A stretch of 16,785 nt of DNA. It comes from DAOTXR01 sp034435375. Lineage in GTDB: Bacteria; Chloroflexota; Anaerolineae; Aggregatilineales; UBA3940. Numbering within the stretch: the stretch's first letter is position 1; each line of letters starts with the position of its first letter. This document shows, piece after piece, positions 6,382 through 12,803 of this stretch. The notes under the pieces were generated by a model. The model worked only from the letters and a program-made list of their open reading frames with translations, searched no databases and was not told where the DNA came from. The DNA is taken from NCBI GenBank assembly GCA_034435375.1, contig DAOTXR010000046.1, forward strand, positions 1 through 16,785, written 5' to 3'. Both the position numbers and the translations under genes were made by a program.

Positions 6382-9300
6382 AGCGTCCGCCCCTGGCTGC
6401 TTGCCGACGGGCGAGCCACGCCCCGGCCCCGCCGAGGATCAGCACGCCCAGGCCCACCCATCTTCCCACTGCCGCGCCAACCGGCCTGCCGCCCGTCTCT
6501 GGAAGCTCAAACGGGAAGACAGTCAGGCAGGCCGTGGCTGACACATCGGCCACGTAGCCCGTCATACACACCTGGTCGCCTGCTGACTGCACGGCGCGGG
6601 CCTTCGCGCCGGCCTTGCGGCTCGTTCCGAGCAGGCGGGCATGGATGGTGAGCGGCCACCGGGCCTGGCCGCCAGTGAGCGTGGTGTTGATCGTCACCGT
6701 CGCGCTCTGGCCGGGGCCAAGCGAGCCGATCTCCGCCGTCACTCCCTGCCCACTGAAGACAGCCGCGCCCGCCGAAGCAGTCACTCCATCGAGGGTCAGC
6801 ACATCCGGCACCTGGGCGGTGAACGTCAACGGGCCGCTCCCCACCGTTCCCACGTTGCTGATCGTCCAGGTCCACACGACGCGGTCGCCGGGCGCTGCCA
6901 CCGAGGGAGAAGCGACGCCGGTCAAGACGATCCGCGGCCCGCCTGTATCCAGCGGCGGCGTGGCAGGCGTAGGCGGAACGACCACCGTCAGCGTGTCGCT
7001 GGCCGTGTTGCCTGTCACCGGCACGCCGCCGATCACGCCGGTGACGGCGCTGGTGGTGTTGAGGTAATTGCCCGGCGCAAACCCTGCCGGGATCGGCGCC
7101 TGCACGTCAAAGCTGCACGACGCGCCCGCGGCAAGCTGCCCCCCGGCGAGGTTCAGCGTGGTGTCGCCGCCGCTCAGCGTGAGCACGCTGCCTGCGCCGC
7201 ACGGCGCAGCAGGCAGGCTGCCAGGGTCATAGGTCAGCCCACCCGGCAGCGTGTCGCTGAAGGCGATGTTTGTCGCTGCGTTGAGGGTATCGGGGTTGAT
7301 GATGGTAAAGCGCAGCGTAGCCGTCCCGCCCGGCATGAGAGGATCGTTGGTGAACTGCTTGCCGATGGCCAGGAGGTCGGACACGATCAGGCTGGTGGGC
7401 GGGGTGCTGATGCCTGCATAGGTCACGCTGCCGAAGGAAGCCGCCACGTCTGTGATCTGGTTTAGCTTCACGCCGGGCGTGGTTCCCCGCACGGTGACCG
7501 TCACCGTACACGATCCGCCCGCTGGGACCGCGCCGCCGCTGAAGACGATCAGGGCCGGATTGGAGATGTTCACTGTGCCGCCACACTGCGGGCTGGCTGC
7601 CGCTATGGCCTCCAGGCCGGTCGGCAGGGCATCGGTAAAACTGACGCCAGTGGCCGGAACAGTGTTGGGATTGGTGATCGTCACACGCAGCGTCGTCGTG
7701 GCGTTCAGGGCAATTACTGCATCGTCGAAGGACTTGCCAGCCGTGGGCGTGTTGACGACAATCAGCGTGTCGCTGGCCGTGTTGCCCGTCACCGGCACGC
7801 CGCCGATCACGCCGGTGACGGCTCCCGACGTGTTGACGTAATCGCCCGCCGCCAGCCCCAGCGGTACGCTCACCTGCACAGCGAAGGTGCAACTGGCGCC
7901 CGCCGCCAGGCTGCCGTTGCCGAGCGTCAGGGTCGTGTCGCCGCCGCTCAAGGTGAGCGTGCTGCCCGCGCCGCACGGCGCGATGGGCAGGCTGCCCGGC
8001 ACGTAGGTCGCCCCTCCCGGCAAGGTATCGCTGAAAGTGATGGCCGTGGCGCTGACTGTCTCCGAGTTGCGGATGGTAAACTCCAGCGTAGCCGTCCCAC
8101 CGTCTGCCACCGGGTCATCGGTGAACTGCTTGGCGATCTGCAAGCTCTCCAACACCGTGATGCTGACCGGGGCGGTCGAGGTTGAAGGGATAGCGCCATC
8201 GGCGCGGCCCACGGCAAAAGAGGGATTGGTCTGGACGCCCAACGCGACGCCGCGCACTGTGACGGTGACGGTACACACCCCCCCTGCCGCGATCACGCCG
8301 CCGCTGAAGACGATCTGGGATGGATTGGAGATGTCAACCGTGCCGCCGCACTGCGGGCTGGCCGCGGCTGTCGCCTGCAGGCCAGCAGGCAGGGGGTCGG
8401 TGAAGGCCACATTGCTGATGGAGATGGGGTTGGGGTTCCCAATTGTCACCGTCAGCGTCGTTGTGCTGTTGAGCGGGATGCTGGCTGCGCCAAACGCCTT
8501 GCTGGCAGACAGGGCTGCGCGTCCCACCGATCCACAGCCGGCAGGGAGAGTCCCCTGCCAGGGAGCATAGACAATGTCGCTGCTGATCGGATCCCCCACG
8601 CCGGGTCCCACTGGCCCAGGACCGCTGGCGCTGCCCCACCAGTTATTGGCGGCGGTGGTGGAAACCCCACTGGTGTTATCCATCCCCGAGGCGTTGCCGG
8701 TGATACAGTTGGCAGTATTGGTCGCAATGACGCCGCCGCCTAGCCAGATGCCGCGCCGAACATTGTTCTCGATGCGGTTGCCCTGGATGACCGTGCCTGC
8801 TATGCCCACCTCCTGGTAGATGCCATCCAGGGTGTTATAGGCGATCAGGTTCCCGCTGATGGTCGTCAGGCTGGATAAGTTCAGCAAGGTGACGCCAAAG
8901 CTGCTGTTGGCCAGTGGGGCAGTCCCGCTGGCGTCTGCCCCGATGATGTTGTCCTGGATCACGTTGTTGACGGCGGTTGCATCCCGAACCATGACGCCGT
9001 AGGTGTTGCCGGAGATCACATTCCCTGCGCCTGCCCCCCCGACGACGTTGCCCGGCCCGCCCGCGATGTATACGCCGCTCGTTCCATTGCCCAGAGCAAC
9101 GCTGCCGGTCACGTCGGCGCCGATGGTGTTGCCCTGCACCACATTGTTGCTCGCGCCGGCCCCCCACAGCCCGATCCCCTCAAGCCCGTTGCCGGAGATG
9201 AGATTGCCGTCGCCCGCCGCCACGCCGCCAATGGTGTTGTTGGGGATGTCGTCGACGCGCACGCCGCTCACGGCGTTGCCCAGGTCGACGGTGCCGGTCA

Positions 9301-9853
9301 CGTCGGTGCCGATAAAGCTGCACGTCAGGGTGTTGTTGCCTGCGCCGCTCAAGTAAACCCCATGGCTGCTAAAGCGGTGGATGACCAGTCCGCGCACACT
9401 GCTGCTTCCAGCGGCAATGGCCAGGCCGTTGGAGCCGATCCCCGCCGCCGCGCCGTCCAGCACGATCTGAAGCTGGCGAGCCGCGCAGTTAGCGCCTGGC
9501 TGAGTGGAGCCATCGATGATGATGGGATCGACGATTATCGGCAAGGCGGCGGTCAGAGCGATGGTGTGCGGCCCTGGGCCAGGAATGTTGAAGGCAATCG
9601 TGTCAGGGGCAGGAGCGGTGCCTGCCGGGCAGTCGGTGCTGCCGCTCTGGTCGTTGTTGTTGGCATTTATGATGGCCTCGCGCAGAGTGCAAGCGCCATC
9701 GTTGGCAGGCGCTCCGTCGGCAGCGCTGTTGACGGTGAGAGTCGAAGCGGCCCGGGCCGCCAGCGGCGGCTGTCCGGCGAGGGCCAGGATCGCCAACAGG
9801 GCAATGATCCGCCACGCTGTGCGAAGCCTGAGATGGCGGAACAGTAGCGCCAT
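6380..9853 (-). CDS. Exported CSLREA/parallel beta-helix protein with LPETG anchor
   Basis: A 1157-residue surface protein. I start it at ATG 9853-9851, which has GGAGGAGG (9858-9865) directly upstream and a good promoter at 9911-9938. A GTG at 9901 is in frame but falls about where transcription should begin. Order: signal peptide (1 to about 36, cleavage near ARA-AS); CSLREA-type motif CTLREA (55-60); right-handed beta-helix of Asn/Gly-rich repeats (about 80-430); two tandem copies of a two-domain beta-sandwich unit (about 449-703 and 704-960); one more sandwich (about 970-1075); LPETG (1117-1121), a hydrophobic stretch and an Arg-rich tail. The last part is a sortase-type sorting signal. 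The beta-sandwiches resemble DUF11-like repeats. Role inferred: adhesion or polysaccharide binding at the cell surface. The duplication is visible in DNA: 6989-7048 and 7763-7822 match at 59 of 60 bases. No sortase gene is in the window. Confidence 0.85.
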   Translation of the reverse strand: MALLFRHLRLRTAWRIIALLAILALAGQPPLAARAASTLTVNSAADGAPANDGACTLREAIINANNNDQSGSTDCPAGTAPAPDTIAFNIPGPGPHTIALTAALPIIVDPIIIDGSTQPGANCAARQLQIVLDGAAAGIGSNGLAIAAGSSSVRGLVIHRFSSHGVYLSGAGNNTLTCSFIGTDVTGTVDLGNAVSGVRVDDIPNNTIGGVAAGDGNLISGNGLEGIGLWGAGASNNVVQGNTIGADVTGSVALGNGTSGVYIAGGPGNVVGGAGAGNVISGNTYGVMVRDATAVNNVIQDNIIGADASGTAPLANSSFGVTLLNLSSLTTISGNLIAYNTLDGIYQEVGIAGTVIQGNRIENNVRRGIWLGGGVIATNTANCITGNASGMDNTSGVSTTAANNWWGSASGPGPVGPGVGDPISSDIVYAPWQGTLPAGCGSVGRAALSASKAFGAASIPLNSTTTLTVTIGNPNPISISNVAFTDPLPAGLQATAAASPQCGGTVDISNPSQIVFSGGVIAAGGVCTVTVTVRGVALGVQTNPSFAVGRADGAIPSTSTAPVSITVLESLQIAKQFTDDPVADGGTATLEFTIRNSETVSATAITFSDTLPGGATYVPGSLPIAPCGAGSTLTLSGGDTTLTLGNGSLAAGASCTFAVQVSVPLGLAAGDYVNTSGAVTGVIGGVPVTGNTASDTLIVVNTPTAGKSFDDAVIALNATTTLRVTITNPNTVPATGVSFTDALPTGLEAIAAASPQCGGTVNISNPALIVFSGGAVPAGGSCTVTVTVRGTTPGVKLNQITDVAASFGSVTYAGISTPPTSLIVSDLLAIGKQFTNDPLMPGGTATLRFTIINPDTLNAATNIAFSDTLPGGLTYDPGSLPAAPCGAGSVLTLSGGDTTLNLAGGQLAAGASCSFDVQAPIPAGFAPGNYLNTTSAVTGVIGGVPVTGNTASDTLTVVVPPTPATPPLDTGGPRIVLTGVASPSVAAPGDRVVWTWTISNVGTVGSGPLTFTAQVPDVLTLDGVTASAGAAVFSGQGVTAEIGSLGPGQSATVTINTTLTGGQARWPLTIHARLLGTSRKAGAKARAVQSAGDQVCMTGYVADVSATACLTVFPFELPETGGRPVGAAVGRWVGLGVLILGGAGAWLARRQAARGGR
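6989..7822 (-). repeat. Internal duplication in the LPETG protein gene
   Basis: Two tandem copies of a unit of about 258 codons lie inside the coding sequence. The best-preserved stretches, 6989-7048 and 7763-7822, are 774 bases apart and differ at one position of 60. Another matched pair (7532-7550 and 8297-8315) lies 765 bases apart, so small indels separate the copies. Confidence 0.8.
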
Positions 9854-9910
9854 CAAACCTCCTCCGTGAGGCGACAGCATGGAGTCGGAGAAGACACCCA
9901 CCTCTCCTCT

Positions 9911-9938
9911 ATTGTAGCGTTATTCGCAAGACGGTCAA
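9911..9938 (-). promoter_or_regulatory. Sigma-70-type promoter for the LPETG-protein gene
   Basis: On the minus strand: TTGACC (9938-9933), a 16-base spacer, TACAAT (9916-9911). Each box matches consensus at five of six bases. The expected transcription start is near 9904, giving a leader of about 50 bases before ATG 9853. This supports the shorter start codon choice. Confidence 0.7.
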
Positions 9939-10003
9939 TGAGACGGGTGCGTTTCAGTTGAGGGAGACTGAGCCGCCTGGGCGCTTCATGAAGGCCGCTC
10001 AGA

Positions 10004-10085
10004 GCCTCACCCCCCAACCCCCTCAGCCATTTCAATGGAGAGGGGGAGGGAGAGCCGCCAGGGACGGCTCGACAGGGGGTGAGGC
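10004..10085 (+). repeat. Nested-hairpin repeat, copy C
   Basis: Outer arms GCCTCACCCCC (10004-10014) and GGGGGTGAGGC (10075-10085) are perfect inverted repeats. Inside are a variable pyrimidine/purine module (CCCCCTCAGCC against GGAGAGGGGG, imperfect) and the GAGCCGCC..CGGCTC module with a mismatch. The GACC..GGTC module of copies A, B and D is missing. Orientation is the same as copies B and D. Confidence 0.85.
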
Positions 10086-10124
10086 CGCTCCGCCCGACTG
10101 AACCAGACTTATTCCCCTGATGGC

Positions 10125-10153
10125 TTGACATCCCCCTCAACATGACATATGCT
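10125..10153 (+). promoter_or_regulatory. Candidate promoter for the small protein gene
   Basis: A perfect TTGACA (10125-10130), a 17-base spacer, then TATGCT (10148-10153, four of six). It would produce a leader of about 240 bases before ATG 10403. No riboswitch is recognised in that leader. Confidence 0.45.
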
Positions 10154-10402
10154 GTGAACAGAGGACCAGGAAGCCAACTCCCTGCTGAGCCTGCGTCTCT
10201 TTTCTCCTCTCCAAATCTTCCTCGCCACAGAGCGCCTTCTCGACTACAACCTCTCTTTCTCCAACCTGACCTGTGCTTCCAGCCCAAGTCCGCTGATCCT
10301 GTACAAATTGCGCCTGCCCTTGCTTGTGTTCTGATTGTCGGTACGGTGATGTTATGTTGGTCATGCTGGTTCTGGTGAATGTGTCATGGAGGGAGGGTAG
10401 AC

Positions 10403-10819
10403 ATGAATCGTTCGACGAGGTCAGGCCCGCCGGCTGGCCCAGACAGCCACGAGCGGAAGAGAGCGTTTCAAAAGTACGATCCAGCGGTGTCTGGCATTCT
10501 GGATGACCTGAAGTCTGCGTTGTTTCCCGACACCTACTACGTTCACAAGGTTGAAACTGGCAAGTGGTACGTCTCGCCTCCGCGCCAAGCCATGCGCATC
10601 CATCCTGTGGAAGTCGAGCTGTGCTTTGACCTCCACGATCGCCCGGTGGGCTTTCAGATCACTAACTATACCTCCTGGATGCCCGCGCAGAATTGTGAGT
10701 TGTCCGTGGCGGCCCTACGCCAGACTCTTGAGAAGCTGTTCCCGGCCTTTGCGAACCGCTCGCTCGATCGCCGCTCTCCGCAGAAGCCCGACGACTGGAT
10801 GCCAGGGCAGGTAGGATAG
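10403..10819 (+). CDS. Unrecognised 138-residue protein
   Basis: I do not recognise the family. The ATG at 10403 is chosen because a GGAGGGAGGG stretch (from 10389) lies just upstream; an ATG at 10379 would add eight residues but has no such site. The protein has no signal peptide or membrane segment. The N-terminus is basic and Ser/Pro-rich (about 1-30). The middle (about 32-110) looks like a compact alpha/beta domain with a hydrophobic, aromatic core: SGILDDLKSALFP, KWYVSPPRQ, VELCFDLHDRPVGFQI, then a helix AALRQTLEKLFPAF. The C-terminal 20 residues are polar and probably disordered. It stands alone, divergent from the LPETG gene and ended by a strong hairpin at 10838. Confidence 0.6.
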   Translation: MNRSTRSGPPAGPDSHERKRAFQKYDPAVSGILDDLKSALFPDTYYVHKVETGKWYVSPPRQAMRIHPVEVELCFDLHDRPVGFQITNYTSWMPAQNCELSVAALRQTLEKLFPAFANRSLDRRSPQKPDDWMPGQVG

Positions 10820-10837
10820 CCATGCACTGCGAATGAG

Positions 10838-10866
10838 GATGGGGCAGGCCCCCAACCTGCCCCATC
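10838..10866. terminator. Strong hairpin between convergent genes
   Basis: GATGGGGCAGG (10838-10848), loop CCCCCAA, and CCTGCCCCATC (10856-10866) form a perfect 11-bp stem. It lies 18 bases after the stop of the 10403 gene and 24 bases past the stop of the relic at 10891. There is no T-run on either side, so it would be an atypical, possibly bidirectional terminator. Confidence 0.5.
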
Positions 10867-10890
10867 GTCGTGGACCCGCCCTGGCCATGC

Positions 10891-11053
10891 TCACGGCAGG
10901 TTTTGATAATCCCAGCCGAAGTTGACGCCCGACGCCGTTGCGCCGCTGTTCAAGATCACCACCGTGCTGGCCGCACCGTTCGGGAAGGTCCATGTTAGCG
11001 CGCGCTGCGGGGCTAAGGGCCACCACCACGCCGGTGAAGGCAACGGGGCGCCC
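10891..11053 (-). pseudogene. Relic C-terminal coding tail, frameshifted
   Basis: Directly after the TGA of the beta-helix gene, the same frame continues with a protein-like stretch (RPVAFTGVVVALSPAAR). In another frame the sequence then reads LTWTFPNGAASTVVILNS through GVNFGWDYQNLP to a TGA at 10893-10891. This second part has strongly GC-biased third positions, as real genes here do, and looks like the end of a beta-rich surface protein. Neither part has a start codon with a ribosome site. Likely the worn-out tail of an older gene, or of an extension of the neighbouring beta-helix protein. Alternative: chance open frame in GC-rich DNA. Confidence 0.4.
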
Positions 11054-12598
11054 TCAGGGGCGAAATTCATAGGCCCCCACGTCCGGCGGTTCGACGCGAG
11101 GATTGCCCTCCAGGTCGTCCGACGGGGCGAAATCGGCCAGCGCGGCGTCGATGGCGGGACTGCCCGACCGCAGGTGCAGGTCCACCTCTGGCCAGCCTGC
11201 CACAAACAGCGGATCGGCCACAAAGTCCCCCAGGCTGCCGCTGACTGCCGCCCAGGCTCCACCCGCGATGTCGGCCTGCGTGAACCACGGGTCGCGTTCG
11301 GTGACGAACTCGGCCTGGATCTCGCCATCCTCGCGGCTGAAGAACAGGTTGCCGCCCGAATCGACCAGCGTGACACCTGCCCCCAGGTAAATGCCGGTTG
11401 GTCCTCCGACATCAGCGCTGCCGTTGTAGGCAAAGATGTTGTTCACCAGTTGCAGCCTGATCGGGGCCGACTCGCCCACCTCAGGATAGGCAGCCACAAA
11501 CGAATAGTCGCGGGCGCTGAAGGCGGGGTCCCACAGGTTGTAGGCAATCGTGTTATGGGCCACCACGTACTCGCCGGGATAGACCCCAACCGTCACCGGG
11601 TTGATACCCTGGCCCCACACGACGTTGTTCTCCATGCGGCCCCCGGCCCACAGCTTGATGGCTTGCAGGTGGTTGCGGTAGACCTGATTGCGCCATACCA
11701 CCACGTCCGTCACGCCACCATCCCAATCGCGCGAGTTCAGATCGATGCCGTCGCCGCCGTTGTCGTGGATGACGCAGTCCTCTACGCGGATCGGTTGCCC
11801 GCGCTCGACGGCCAGGCCGTCGGCGGCAAACGACGATCCGCCGCTCAGCCCCGCCCCGTAGATCTCCAGACCGCTGAACCGCATATCGTTGCAGGGACCG
11901 GGCGTGCAATCGACGGCGGTGTACGTCACGTTGTGGATCACGCTGTCCTCGACTGTGATATGCTCGACCGGGCCATACCAGGGGTCCTGGCCCGATTCGC
12001 CCACCGTGAAGTGAATCCCGGCTTCACCGCCGCCCACATCCAGATGGCGCAACGTGATAGTGTGGTTGTCGCCCTCCAGCGAAACGCCCCACACCGTATA
12101 GCCGGTCATCACAAAACCGTCGATGCCAAGATACGATGCGCCTGGCTGGAGGGTGAGGATGCCCCCGACCTGCCCTTGCCCATCGAGGATAGGCTGCTCG
12201 CCGGGGTAGGCGACGAAAAGGATAGGTTGCGTCTCCTGGCCAGACACAGCGATGAAGGTCTCCTCACCGGCATAGACGCCGCCCCGGAAGCAGATCACAT
12301 CCCCCGGCGCGGCCATGTCGGCGGCGTGCTGGAAGGTTCTCCACGGCGCATTGGCCGTGCCAGCGGCTGAGTCGTCGCCGTCAGGCGCAACGACGCGGGT
12401 ACAGCCCGCCGCATCGGGCTGCGGCCTCGGCGACTGGCCGGCTGTGGGAAGGGGCGTGTCGGCGGGCTGGGGGAGGGGGAGGGTGGTGGAGATGGCCGTA
12501 GCAGGAACCTCGTCCGGTGCAAGAGGCGATCCGGCTTCACAGGCGGCAGCCAGGATCGCCGCCCCTACCAGCATCACACAGATGATAAGGCGTTTCAT
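11054..12598 (-). CDS. Right-handed beta-helix lipoprotein (polysaccharide-lyase-like)
   Basis: A 514-residue exported protein. ATG 12598-12596 follows AAAGGAG (about 12604-12610). A signal peptide ends in lipobox AAAC with lipidated Cys20; a Pro/Thr-rich linker runs to about residue 65. The fold is a parallel beta-helix from about 70 to 430: the entry motif WRTFQHAADMAAPGDVI is typical, followed by Asn-rich rungs. Conserved-looking acidic and basic residues cluster at DGIDLNSRDW (283-292) and AIKLWAGG (K315), a pattern like the calcium and lysine sites of PL9-type lyases. The end (ADPLFV..DLHLRSGSPAIDA..DVGAYEF) is the choice-of-anchor-Q type tail of such proteins. Role inferred: binding or cleaving acidic polysaccharide outside the cell; a purely structural role is possible. 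Repeat element D and the histidine kinase gene lie upstream; no strong promoter is seen. Confidence 0.8.
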   Translation of the reverse strand: MKRLIICVMLVGAAILAAACEAGSPLAPDEVPATAISTTLPLPQPADTPLPTAGQSPRPQPDAAGCTRVVAPDGDDSAAGTANAPWRTFQHAADMAAPGDVICFRGGVYAGEETFIAVSGQETQPILFVAYPGEQPILDGQGQVGGILTLQPGASYLGIDGFVMTGYTVWGVSLEGDNHTITLRHLDVGGGEAGIHFTVGESGQDPWYGPVEHITVEDSVIHNVTYTAVDCTPGPCNDMRFSGLEIYGAGLSGGSSFAADGLAVERGQPIRVEDCVIHDNGGDGIDLNSRDWDGGVTDVVVWRNQVYRNHLQAIKLWAGGRMENNVVWGQGINPVTVGVYPGEYVVAHNTIAYNLWDPAFSARDYSFVAAYPEVGESAPIRLQLVNNIFAYNGSADVGGPTGIYLGAGVTLVDSGGNLFFSREDGEIQAEFVTERDPWFTQADIAGGAWAAVSGSLGDFVADPLFVAGWPEVDLHLRSGSPAIDAALADFAPSDDLEGNPRVEPPDVGAYEFRP

Positions 12599-12695
12599 GG
12601 CTACTCCTTTCGGCGCAAGCTACACTATGTCATTTTCTACAACAGGGCTTCAAGGATAGACCCCTCGAAGTGAAACTTAAGCCTGATCTTGAGCC

Positions 12696-12795
12696 AGCCT
12701 CACCCCTCGACCTCGCTGATGCTCGGTCTGCCCCCTCTCCACTCGTGAAGAGGGGGAGGGAGAGCCGCCGGGGGCGGCTCGCCAGGGGTGAGGCT
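12696..12795 (+). repeat. Nested-hairpin repeat, copy D
   Basis: Outer arms AGCCTCACCCCT (12696-12707) and AGGGGTGAGGCT (12784-12795) are perfect 12-bp inverted repeats. Inner parts: GACC..GGTC with an enlarged loop; CCCCCTCTCC against GGGGGAG around ACTCGTGAAGA; and GAGCCGCC-GGG-GGCGGCTC with 8-bp perfect arms. The right arm ends 8 bases from the stop codon of the histidine kinase gene, so it may also act as that gene's 3' hairpin. Confidence 0.85.
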
Positions 12796-12803
12796 CTGGG
12801 CCC

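Larger units (their letters stand above)
9854..10402. other. 549-base divergent intergenic region
   Basis: It lies between the LPETG-protein gene (-) and the small protein gene at 10403 (+). It contains the minus-strand promoter (9911-9938), repeat element C (10004-10085) and a plus-strand promoter candidate (10125-10153). The rest (10154-10402) is pyrimidine-rich. The 78-codon frame opening at ATG 10142 has no ribosome site and low-complexity composition, so I do not call it a gene. Confidence 0.65.

Noticed and set aside
9854..9901. N-terminal extension of the LPETG protein to a GTG at 9901
   Set aside because: The extension precedes a normal signal peptide, and the predicted transcription start is near 9904, which leaves no room for a ribosome site. 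ATG 9853 has GGAGGAGG.
10142..10378. 78-codon frame in the intergenic region before the small protein gene
   Set aside because: Its ATG overlaps the candidate promoter, there is no ribosome site and the composition is pyrimidine-driven.
10922..12370. 482-codon plus-strand frame opposite the beta-helix lipoprotein
   Set aside because: Antisense shadow. The minus strand has a signal peptide, ribosome site and family motifs; the plus frame has none.
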